Shown one piece after another: positions 21,311 through 29,899 of a stretch of DNA of 29,899 bases. Origin of the DNA: Azolla pinnata (Eukaryota > Streptophyta > Polypodiopsida > Salviniales > Salviniaceae); contig JBBBWG010000493.1 in the NCBI GenBank assembly GCA_037176905.1, forward strand, positions 7,820 to 37,718, read 5' to 3'. Both the position numbers and the translations under genes were made by a program. The notes under the pieces are model-generated. The model was not told the DNA's origin. It saw nothing but the letters and a program-made list of their open reading frames with translations, and made no database searches. Position 1 is the stretch's first letter. Each line of letters begins with the position of its first letter.

Positions 21311-22435
21311 TCATCATCATCATCGCCCATTCATCATCCATTCACCATCATTCAACCTCCATATGCCCATAATTAGATCAATCATCCACCATCCTCGAAC
21401 CCTACCATAGTACCACTGTCATCATCACCACCGCCATCGTCATCATCTCCACCGCCATCGCCATCACCACTATCATCATCACCACCACTGCCATGATCAT
21501 CATCATTCGATCTCCATATGTCCATCCTCGGATCATCCACCATCCTTGGACCCCACCATAGTGCCCACCGTCATCATCACCATCGCTACCATCACCATCA
21601 TCATCGCCATCGCCGTTACCACTGCCATCACTGGCATCACCATCGCCATCACCATCATCATCCATTCATCATCATTCAATCTCCGCATGTGGTGCACCAT
21701 CATGGACCCTGCCAGAGTGCCATTGTCATCATCACCACCGCCGCCATCATCATCATCGCCATCGCCAATGCCACCACCATCACCGCCATCACCACCGCCA
21801 CCATCATAATCATCCATTCATCATCATTCGATCTCCACATGTGGTGCAACATCATGGACCCTACCGTAGTGCCCATCAGCACCATCACCATCACCATGAA
21901 CACGACCATGACCACCATCACAGTCACCACCACCGCCATCACCATCATCACCATCACCACCATAATCACCATCGCCACCACCATCTCCATCATCACATCA
22001 TCACCATGATCAGCATCATAAGTAGCATCACCACCATTACCATCATCAGTAGCATGCATCACCACCATCACCATCATCAGTAGCATCACCACTATCATCA
22101 CCACCACCATAACCATCACCATCACCATCACCATCATCACCATCACCATCACCACCATCACCATCATCACCATCACCACTATCACCACCATCACCATCAC
22201 CACCACCATCATCACCATCACCATCATCACCATCACCATCACCATTACCACCATTACCATCACCATCACCACCAGCATCACCATCATCACCATCACCAGC
22301 ATCACCATCATGACCATCACCATCATCACCGTCATCAGCTTTATCACCATCACCAGCATCACCATCACCAGCATCACCATCATTACCATCACCAGCATCA
22401 CCATCATCACCACCACCATCACCATCATCCTCACA
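21311..22435. repeat. CAT/CAC trinucleotide field with embedded 152-169-bp composite units
   Basis: Left part (21330-21900): a core of about 65 bp, reading CATTCGATCTCCACATGTGG then a CATCATGGACCCTACCATAGTGCCC-like end, recurs from about 21351, 21506, 21675 and 21827. The cores are separated by CATCAC/ACCGCC filler. Right part (21900-22435): nearly pure CAC/CAT with GCATCACCA islands. It ends 30 bp before the start codon of the downstream coiled-coil gene. His/Ile/Thr-rich plus-strand and Met/Val-rich minus-strand ORFs are artefacts. Confidence 0.92.
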
Positions 22436-22463
22436 TCATCCCTTTCTTCCGCATCCTGAGATC

Positions 22464-24023
22464 ATGTCTGCTCCTCCGCCATCGCTAGACGAGGACTCTC
22501 CGCTCCGCCGCAGCGCTTCCTCCGCCCTCGCCTCTCTGCGCGACGATCTGCTGAAGGTCGAGGGTGAGATCCTCTCCCTGACGGAGCGCTTCGCTGACGG
22601 TCGCCTCACGACACGCATGGATACCGATGAGCGCAGCCCCCCTTCCTCGGACACACCCGCAGGTATGGCTCCTGACCAGAGCAGCTCACTTTGCACGAAT
22701 GGAGTCGTTGTTGCATCGAAAGGGGACGTTGCTATCCGCGAGAATCGCCTGGCCGAGGAGCAGATCGCGGTAGAGACGAGGTTTTATACTCTGTGTTTCG
22801 ACGCAGAGCAGTTGAAAGCTGAGGAGGAAGATCTTTTGAACGAGATGAAAGGCGAAGAAAAAGAGAGGATGTTGGCAGAGCAGAAGGTATCTGATACGGC
22901 AGTTTCTAGGGATAGTATACAGAGTCAAGCAAAGAAGGGACTCCACGATGCAAGAGATGGCTTCGAGAGAGAAGGAGGAAAAGACCACGAAGAAGAAGAA
23001 AGCCGAGTCATGGATTCAGAAGTGCAAGCCATGGCCACGGTGAATCTAGAAAACAAAGGTGATGGCCTGAGAGAAGAAGGTGAAGAAGTCGGATTAATGG
23101 AGAATCAAGAAAGCCTCGCAGAAGAACAAGATCAAGCTGTGTCCATGGAGAATTCCGAAAGTAAAGAGAAAGGCAAAGTTTTTTTCCAGGAAGAAGAAGA
23201 AACATCTGGGAGGATCGAAGAAGGAGAACAACAAGCACATAGGGATCAAGACAAAAGAGAAGGAGAAGAATTACCAGGTCAAGACATTCCTGATGGAGAA
23301 GAAGAAGAAGAAGAAGAAGAAGAACAACAACAACAACAAGGAGGTCAAGGAGAAGCACAGGTAGATCAAGTCAGCGTTGAAGAAGAAAGTGAACAACAAG
23401 GGGGTCAAGGCGAAGAACAAATAGAGCAGGTCAGCATTGAAGAAGAAAATGAACAACAAAGGGTTAAAGGCATAACCACGGTGATTTCAGAGCAACCTGC
23501 CTATCATGTTTTAAGAAGCACCGACAAAGCCACATTACAAGAAAATAGAGATGTAAAGGATGTCTCTGTGCATAACAACGACGTAAATTCGACAGAAAAT
23601 CTGGAAGAGGGTGTGGGAGGAGGAGACGAAGAGCACAACATGCAGGAACTCGAGAGCCGAATTTCTGAACTCTTCAAGCAGAAGGCATGGCTTGAAGATG
23701 CAAATACAGACCTGCAGGATGCAGTGTTCAAGTTAAGATCCGATGTTCAGAACAACAATGAGAAGACGCAAAGACTGGTCAGGATCAAGGAAGATATCAA
23801 GAAATTGGAGGAATTTCTCGAGGATGCCAAGGAGAAGGCCATGGCTTTGGCACGTAAAGAAGAAGGGCTGACGACAAGGATACAAGAGCTTTCTGCTGTT
23901 GCGGATGACTCGAGAAGAAAGGGAACCAAATTTTCGTCACCACTCTTCATCTCCGGAAGCACCATTGTCATAGTTGGTCTACTTGTTTTGTTTTGGCGTT
24001 CGAGATCAAAGTCAGCTCAATGA
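22464..24023 (+). CDS. Acidic coiled-coil protein with C-terminal membrane anchor
   Basis: Single-exon frame of 519 residues; I do not recognise the family. The N-terminus (about 10-45, LRRSASSALASLRDDLL) is helical and Ser/Arg-rich. The middle (about 115-370) is very rich in Glu, Gln and Lys. It holds an E9Q5 run at about 281-294 and a 20-residue repeat, EQQGGQGEEQIEQVSIEEEN and its variant, in tandem. Residues about 395-480 show heptad-like leucines (ELESRISELF, LVRIKEDIKKLEEFLEDA), so a coiled coil is likely. A single hydrophobic segment at 493-511 (PLFISGSTIVIVGLLVLFW) is followed by the 8-residue basic tail RSRSKSAQ. This is tail-anchored topology, with most of the protein in the cytosol. 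The architecture resembles plant PMD-type organelle-division factors or WIT-like proteins, but I see no sequence match that decides. The ATG at 22464 is preceded by TGAGATC and lies just after the CAT/CAC field. Confidence 0.8.
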   Translation: MSAPPPSLDEDSPLRRSASSALASLRDDLLKVEGEILSLTERFADGRLTTRMDTDERSPPSSDTPAGMAPDQSSSLCTNGVVVASKGDVAIRENRLAEEQIAVETRFYTLCFDAEQLKAEEEDLLNEMKGEEKERMLAEQKVSDTAVSRDSIQSQAKKGLHDARDGFEREGGKDHEEEESRVMDSEVQAMATVNLENKGDGLREEGEEVGLMENQESLAEEQDQAVSMENSESKEKGKVFFQEEEETSGRIEEGEQQAHRDQDKREGEELPGQDIPDGEEEEEEEEEQQQQQGGQGEAQVDQVSVEEESEQQGGQGEEQIEQVSIEEENEQQRVKGITTVISEQPAYHVLRSTDKATLQENRDVKDVSVHNNDVNSTENLEEGVGGGDEEHNMQELESRISELFKQKAWLEDANTDLQDAVFKLRSDVQNNNEKTQRLVRIKEDIKKLEEFLEDAKEKAMALARKEEGLTTRIQELSAVADDSRRKGTKFSSPLFISGSTIVIVGLLVLFWRSRSKSAQ

Positions 24024-24820
24024 CCAAACAACGTTCTAGGTAGGTATCCCATGAAACATTATTGATCTAGGCCCTGCAGAATGTGCAAGCAATGCTTGAA
24101 CTAGGTATCCTTATATTGTCCTAAATGATAATTGGAAAAGTTGATGAAAGACGGTAACGAATCGTTGCGTTGTTTGAGTTTTCTTCCAAATATTTTTGGT
24201 GTACATACACACACATATACTCTCTTCATGTTCTTATGTTTCTTGGAGTATACATGAGTATTTCTTTTAGCTTGCGTTTACAAAATGCCAATCTGCCAAT
24301 GCTTTGTGAAATTGGATTGTTTTTTCTGAGTTTAGTATTGGAAAAAGCAAATCTTCTTATTTTGCTGTACATAAGTTGCCGCGATTCGTTGTCGAGGTAT
24401 CATGCGTGTATATCAGGAAAGTGCTGGATGCGAGATGTTGCGCTTTGAAGTCTTCCATGAATGCTCGATGGCGTCGATTGACATATTTAGATATACATAT
24501 ACCTTCTTAAAATGGAAGACAACATGTTCTTTGTGCTTGGGTATCAACAAATTCAACCGGATAAACACCTATAAGGGCATATTGGTGATTGGGGATCATA
24601 TTGCATAATATGCATGAATGGTCTTCCGAGTGATGAATGAACCGTTCGATGTGCACTCTTGCACCAATGCCATGCCCATTTGTGGATGTGCGTAGACATT
24701 GTATCACCTCGGAAGCTTGCTGAATGAGCGATCACGATATTATGCGAGATCATCGCTAAGCATATATGGAGAATAGATTCGATTAATCGATTCTGTATAG
24801 AGAGCTCATAGATTATGCCC

Positions 24821-24901
24821 TTCTTAACTAAAAGCTTAACGCTCATTACATACTAATTTTGCATCATAACTTCTTAACTAAAAGCTTAACACTCACTACA
24901 T
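24821..24901. repeat. 50-bp tandem pair
   Basis: TTCTTAACTAAAAGCTTAAC followed by (G/A)CTCA(T/C)TACAT occurs at 24821 and 24871. Confidence 0.85.
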
Positions 24902-24944
24902 TCCATGAGGTTCTTTCCTTCTTCTTTGGACCTGAGAACTTCAC

Positions 24945-25090
24945 TCTCTGATTTTGGGAGCCATGGCTATGGCACCATCTTGTTCTTGGACCAGAACCTA
25001 AACCTCTGTGATTTTTTGGAAGCCATGGCTATGGCACCATGTTCTTGGAACAGAAGGATTCTGGGAGCCATGGCAATGGCACCATGGTGA
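24945..25090. repeat. Three copies of a GCCATGGC-containing unit
   Basis: Each copy has GATT(T)TGGGAGCCATGGC, then ATGGCACCAT, then TTCTTGGA-CAGAA. Copies start near 24945, 25004 and 25057; the last is shortened. The repeated CCATGG creates several spurious ATG starts. Confidence 0.85.
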
Positions 25091-25492
25091 TTTGAATCCT
25101 CCTCCTCCTCCTTCTTCTTCTTCTTCTTCTAACAATGCTTCCTTCTTCTGTAAACCCTGTTTTAGGTTTGGGTGCTTCCCTTTCTTCCAAAATCGATTGC
25201 TTTTCCGTTGTCTGCTTTTTTCTACCTTGAATTCCTTGTGCTGTAGACATCATTGAAAGCGTCTTTCCTCTGCCTTCCCCGAGCCCTGTAAGATTGCTGG
25301 TCAACAAAATTTATGGGTTCTTGTTCTTTCATCATTACCCGCTTTCCAGTTCTTTGGGGTGTTAGCTCTGTTTTAGTCGTAAATCTTGTTTCAAGCCTTC
25401 CTACTTCGTCATACGAAAGCCCCCACAATCCATTTCATCTTGTTCTCCTTTGTGCATCAGCACTCGTGATTTTATTCTTTACCTTTTTGCAG

Positions 25493-27768
25493 TGGGCATG
25501 GAAGCTTCTCTAACAACAAAACACTCAACGATGTCATTGGCCATCTCACGCATTCCTCCATACTTGCTCCCTACCATGGATGGTAAGACCGTTCTGGTAA
25601 CCCGTTGCTCCATTAGAGTATGTTGCCACTATACAAGCACATGAACGTCAAGATATTTTATTCGTAACTTACAATGTAATTCATAGCCACTATGATGAAA
25701 TCACACCACAAAGCTCGATCATCAATGTATTCCAATGGTACTTGTTATGTTAATATTATGTCAGACATAGTTATCGGTTTCATCTAAGTGGGTAGTGCTG
25801 GTTAAGGTGCATGCTTACCTGATTGATATGAAGAGCATTTTCAAGGAGCAACGTGCATTATGTAAGCTTGCTGGTGCTTTTCGTCTTCGTGATGAGTTTT
25901 GCGATCAATGAACAATTTTTGTGCCATGAATTGACATTGGATTTTTCATGTTCCACATGAGCACATTGGATGAAATCGCAAACTCCATGCTCTTTAATAA
26001 AGAAAGCATTCTGCCGACATTTGCATGTTTTTCTAGATTTACGATGTCAGGGATTTCGCTCTACAATGATTGATATATATGCTATAAGTTTGGCTCTTTG
26101 GTGATGGTTTTTTAGGAGGATAATCAGAACCATGGTCATGTGGAGAATGACGAATCTTGGCATCCGGCAAGTTTCATTGCTTAATGATTGCTGCTATTGC
26201 GAATTACCATGTTGCCGTTACATTCTCGCATTCTAAATTACCATGTTACTTTGCTATTGCTGATTGCTGCTATTACATTCTTACATTCTAAAATTACTGT
26301 GTTGAACTGCAAACGAATCCTTCTTTAGGTCTCTGAGAAGTTGTACCGGAGCCTCGACAAAATGAATCGCAACGGGAGGTTCTCTTTGTGGTCGATGCTT
26401 GCCTATCCTTTCTATCTGGTTAGCTGGATCTTTTTCCCAACGTGGTTTTATATACAAAATAGAGAAAGGTAGAGGTGGGTGCAATTGGGGTTATACTTGC
26501 TCATTTTGATCATTTGCATTTCCAAAGTGGGCAAGAAGCCCTGGGAAGCAAGGGAGCCACTATGATCCCAACAGCTCGTTGCTCGTTCCAAGCGAGAGAA
26601 ACAAGGTTCTCACCTCCACAGCTTGTTGGTTTACAATGGTGGCTATACTAATTGGCCTCACTTTCGCCATGGGACCCATTTGGGTGCTCAAACTGTACCT
26701 GGTTCCTTATTGGGTAAGTGTCTTATATGTAATAAAAAGAACCATATGCATTGTTAGGGATTTGCAAAGGAAAAAAAACTTCATGATATGCATTGTTAGG
26801 GATTTGCAAAGGAAAAAAACTTCATGATATGTTAGGGATTTGCCAAAGGAAAAAAACTTCATGATATGCATTGTTTGGGATTTGCCAAAGGAAAAAATCT
26901 TCCTGTTGGAGTTTTGCATGAACACTGTCCTTGTTCTAACTTGTTCAAATCTACCCCTGAAGGACACCCTTCTTGTATAGTGATGTGCATAAAATCTAGA
27001 TCCAAATATATGAAGTCATGTTGTCGCCGTGTATTTATAAATGATCTCCCTCCCCCCCCCTCTCAAATGGAAACAAAGACTGATGTGTCGTCTTCATTTT
27101 TGTGCAGTCTTTTGTAGTCTGGCTTGATGTTGTCACCTACCTTCATCACCATGGATATGATCAAAAGGTTCCATGGTATAGAGGGGAGGTAAGCATCATT
27201 TCCTTTGTTTTTTTTGGTTTCATGTGTGTATACCATTCAGACATGGGTCCATCAGCAAATCAATGGTTCATCCCACGAAATCTCTGATTTCAGCAATGGA
27301 ACTACATGTCGGGGAGGTCTCTCCACGATCGATCGCGGTTATGGTTGGTTCAACAACATACATCACGACATCGGCATTCGCGTTGTTCACCGTCTGTTTC
27401 CTCAGATACCCCGTTATCATCTAATCGAAGCGGTAAGTGTGTCTGTTTCTGTTTTCGGGCAACATGGATTGCACAACAAGCATCCACTTCGATTAAAAAC
27501 TTTAAACTGATCGATCGATGCACACCGACATCTATCCCCTTTTGTTTTTGTTTTTGCTTTTGTTTTCAGCTTTTGGGGATGCCAGACTGAAGCTATCAGG
27601 CCCGTGCTCGGGGAGTATTACAGGGAGCCTGACAAATCTAAACCATTCCCAGCTCACTTCTAGAAGATCCTGCTCAAGAGCTTTTCAAAGGATCACTTTG
27701 TGAGCAACGAGGGAGATGTTGTGTTCTACCAAACCGATTCCAAGCGCTCGATCGCGTCGAAAACTTGA
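25493..27768 (+). pseudogene. Omega-3 fatty acid desaturase relic (FAD3/FAD7/FAD8 family), exons 2-8
   Basis: The family puts the third double bond into 18- and 16-carbon acyl chains of plastid or ER lipids. Exons: 25493-25582, 26116-26166, 26338-26418 region (VSEKLYRSLDKMNRNGRFSL frame, GTC from 26329), 26528-26713, 27108-27188, 27294-27432, 27586-27768. Exon lengths 90, 186 and 81 equal those I know for plant FAD3/FAD7 genes, so this is an unprocessed copy. Recognisable pieces are [71 protein letters not shown] and LGEYYREPDKS. Lesions: a 16-nt deletion in exon 3 that removes most of the HRTHH box, an extra A in exon 7 near 27306, the third box changed to RVVHR, and TAG at 27661-27663. Exon 1 with HDC is missing. 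The exon 3 donor is GC. It cannot encode an active desaturase. Confidence 0.9.
26747..26905. repeat. Four tandem copies of a 37-41-bp unit in the desaturase-relic intron
   Basis: The unit ATGCATTGTTAGGGATTTGC followed by AAAGGAAAAAAACTTCATGAT starts at about 26747, 26788, 26829 (lacking CATT) and 26866 (diverging at its end). It lies between exons 5 and 6 of the desaturase relic. Confidence 0.88.
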
Positions 27769-27805
27769 GGAGACCTCGAGTTCGATAAATCGCTTGTCGT
27801 CGTCG

Positions 27806-27836
<31 letters not shown>

Positions 27837-28735
27837 TAGAAAAAGAAGAAGAAGAAAAAGAAGAATTTGGAAACCCTCATTCTTACATAGTAAAATTTAT
27901 ACCTATTATTTTGCTCATGCGCCTTGCCGCATGATCTCTTGGAACGACGAACAGATTATGCTTCTGTTCCTAGCAAAAGAAGGGGCTTCTGGAAAACCAA
28001 ATAACAACTGTATTATTGTGGGCAAACTAATTGAATTGGTCATGTTCTGCCTTTCGCCGGCGCGTACATTGCTCTACTTTGTGAAGAAAATATCTCATAC
28101 ATTGAGTGGCTAAAAAACATTGGAAATTTTCACTTCCTTCTTCTTGATTGCAAAATGCTCGGAGGTAATTAATTTGATGCCCTGATCGTTCGTAATAGCA
28201 TTCGATGAAGCACGAATCGATCACACCAGTGAAAGGATCCGTGTTTACCAGTCGATTCTTATCTATGCATATGTCTGTTGCCTTAATTGGAGCAAAGATC
28301 AACAAGGATGAGATAGTGCTACCAGAGTGGTGCTGTTTCAGAACCTGCGCTTGCAGAGGACACAAGCGAAGCCTCATAAACCCGATTGATTAGCGCGATG
28401 TTCTGCGAAATCGGCACATGCAAGCAGCGTAGATCGGCAACGATTCTTATGGTTTCGGATTCACTATTTCTCCGTTAGCGAAAGCATCTGGCTTCCCACC
28501 AGACTCGTCCCACTTTCTGTTCCGACCAGCCATCCACAAATTCTGTCGGTTTTTTAACTCGTTTTTCCCTGGGTCAATGGGGTATTGATGAATGCGTGCT
28601 TTCCGAATCGGGGAGTACAGTCAGAACCGATTTCGAAAAGCTTCTCGGAATAGCTCCTCGTGCGCCAGAATGAGAAGATCTTCCGAGTCTTTTCCCTCGC
28701 ACATTTTCTTTTCTAGAACTTGCTTTAACAATCTC
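27769..28735. other. Region downstream of the desaturase relic
   Basis: No gene recognised. A (TCG/TCA)n run at about 27796-27838 is followed by an AAG/GAA-rich stretch to about 27868. The remainder is unique-looking with only short frames on both strands. Confidence 0.5.
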
Positions 28736-28787
28736 TCTCTCTCTCTCTCTCTCTGTGTCTGTTCTCTCCGTTTGTCTCTCTCTCGCA
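28732..28787. repeat. (CT)n microsatellite
   Basis: About eleven CT dinucleotides at 28733-28754, then interrupted TGTCT/CTCTCTC. It accounts for the Arg-Glu run in the long minus-strand frame here. Confidence 0.9.
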
Positions 28788-28819
28788 CGATGATGCCGAC
28801 GCATTTGATTTGATTAAAG

Positions 28820-29153
28820 GTGCTCGATGGTCGCCCGCCATCGATCCTCAAAGTTTTTAAAAGGAACTTTCCTCCAGATCTGGATCTTTGTCCGCTGATG
28901 AGAAACGATGGCCAATGCGAGGCCAATGTCTGCAGTCTGATGATCAGTCTCCGCAATCGCAAGCTTCGAATCGAAGATGCTCGTCTGCATAGGATCAAGA
29001 CATAACTAACCCTGGGATGGTATCCTCTTGTTTTGGGAATGCCAGGCCCAGCAGAAAGCTGTAGACGATGATGAGCTGGTGAAAATGGGCCGTGAAAAGT
29101 TCGGCTTGCAAACGACAGTTCTGGCAGAGCTGTTCGTGTCAGGCGTACGCTAA
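28820..29153 (+). other. Unidentified open segments, possible exons
   Basis: A frame from 28817 reads LDGRPPSILKVFKRNFPPDL and stays open to a TAA at 29003-29005. A second open segment begins after TGCCAG near 29046 and reads AQQKAVDDDELVKMGREKFG, then LQTTVLAELFVSG. The composition looks protein-like, but I recognise no family and the splice sites are not convincing. It could be fragments of a decayed gene or chance. Confidence 0.2.
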
Positions 29154-29232
29154 ACTTTACAAACCCGATCGATCTGTCTTCCTTGCATGCTTTGCATGCA
29201 TGCACATATGTATGCATGTGTATATTTGTGTA

Positions 29233-29382
29233 TGAACCCCAAACCTTGAACCCTGAACCTTGGGCCTTACTGCAACACCCTAAACCCTAAACCTAAACCC
29301 TAAACCCTTGGGGCTTACTGTAACACCCCGAACCCTGAACCCTGAACCTTGAACCCTAAACCCTAAATCTTGAACCATGAAC
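29233..29382. repeat. Degenerate interstitial telomere-like repeat
   Basis: Units CCCTAAA, CCCTGAA and CCTTGAA alternate, with two copies of a CTTACTG(C/T)AACACCC spacer. The plant telomere unit read on this strand is CCCTAAA. The mixture of variants suggests an old interstitial block rather than a chromosome end. Confidence 0.88.
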
Positions 29383-29474
29383 ATGTGTGTGTGTATTATT
29401 AGATCATTTGATCTGCGCTATTAGGAAGCCTTTGTGTGTGTACATGTGTTTGGGGCGGTTATATAACTAAGAAC

Positions 29475-29899
29475 ACACACATATGTATGTATGTATGTAT
29501 GCATGCATGCAAACATGCATATATATGTATGCGAGGGCACCTATGTATGTATGCATGCATGCGTGTGTATGCATGCATGTATGCATGCAAACATGCATAT
29601 ACATGTATGCAAGCGGAAAGAAGGAAGACCTATGGATGCATGCATGCATGCGTGTGTATGTATATATGCATGCATGCATACGTGCGTGTCTGTATGTATG
29701 TATGCATGCATGCATGCATACGTGTGTGTGTGTATGTATGTATGTATGTATGTGTGCAAACATGCATGTACATGTATGCAAGGAGAAGAAGGAAGACCTA
29801 TGGATGTATGCATGCATGTGTGTGTGTGTATGCATGTATGTATGTATGTATGTATGTATGTATGTATGTATGTATGTATGTATGTATGTATGTATGTAT
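29475..29899. repeat. ATGT/GCAT microsatellite with higher-order units
   Basis: Tetramers ATGT and GCAT fill the right end of the window. GCAAACATGCAT starts at 29509, 29587 and 29756. The last two are followed by ATGTATGCAAG, an AGAAGGAAGACCTATGGATG element and more tetramers. The window ends inside a run of pure ATGT. The minus-strand His/Thr/Met-rich frames here are repeat artefacts. Confidence 0.95.

Larger units (their letters stand above)
24024..25492. other. Intergenic region with short tandem repeats
   Basis: Presumed 3'UTR of the coiled-coil gene at the left. A 50-bp tandem pair (TTCTTAACTAAAAGCTTAAC at 24821 and 24871) and a triplicated GGGAGCCATGGCTATGGCAC block lie in it. A short frame from ATG at about 25138 (MLPSSVNPVLGLGASLSSK) looks mildly like a plastid transit peptide and could be a relic of the desaturase first exon, but the rest of that exon, including the HDCG box, is not found before 25492. 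Confidence 0.5.

Noticed and set aside
21518..22434. His/Ile/Thr-rich plus-strand and Met/Val-rich minus-strand ORFs
   Set aside because: Pure translation of CAT/CAC repeats in several frames; no unique sequence with coding character.
28621..29217. 198-codon minus-strand ORF
   Set aside because: Contains the (CT)n run as Arg-Glu repeats, with no recognisable domain; likely chance.

Overview
The window reads as nuclear DNA of a land plant. All recognisable proteins are plant families, genes are split by GT-AG introns, and plant-type (CCCTAAA)-like telomeric motifs lie near the right end. The PLS-type pentatricopeptide repeat (PPR) gene is written in a style I associate with ferns and other seed-free vascular plants (repeated 'GSS-VDMYAKCGS' and 'SW-AMIAGYAQHG' blocks). 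Assignment to a fern or fern ally is an inference from that style only. Five loci in about 30 kb indicate a fairly gene-dense region, with simple-sequence expansions filling the gaps.

Layout. (1) Positions 1-3330, plus strand: a PPR gene with seven P-L-S triplets. A duplicated splice-junction-like segment lies upstream, an asparagine run interrupts it, and its C-terminal E domain seems to continue in another frame past the stop. (2) 4340-13305, minus strand: a complete 17-exon copper P1B-ATPase of the plastid PAA2/HMA8 type. I could rebuild it with every splice phase consistent (942 residues). (3) 15688-18840, minus strand: a six-exon rhomboid-like protease (363 residues), also with all phases consistent. 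(4) 19250-22435: purine-rich, TATG/TACG, 58-bp minisatellite and CAT/CAC repeat fields. (5) 22464-24023, plus strand: a single-exon, acidic, coiled-coil, tail-anchored protein of 519 residues, family not recognised. (6) 25493-27768, plus strand: an intron-bearing omega-3 fatty acid desaturase relic. It has exons 2-8 in order but carries a 16-nt deletion in a histidine box, a 1-nt insertion, histidine replacements in another box and an in-frame TAG. The first exon is not visible. (7) 27769-29899: mostly non-coding, ending in a telomere-like block and a long ATGT/GCAT repeat.

The genes do not form an operon-like unit. Three have plastid or endomembrane themes. The ATPase moves copper toward plastocyanin in plastids. 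The PPR protein would act on organelle RNA. The desaturase family makes trienoic lipids, but this copy is dead by sequence. I saw no CRISPR, phage, bacterial or clearly new system. The most interesting items are the desaturase pseudogene with its His-to-Arg changes, the frameshifted E domain of the PPR gene, the GC-AG intron in the ATPase, and the composite satellite upstream of the coiled-coil gene.
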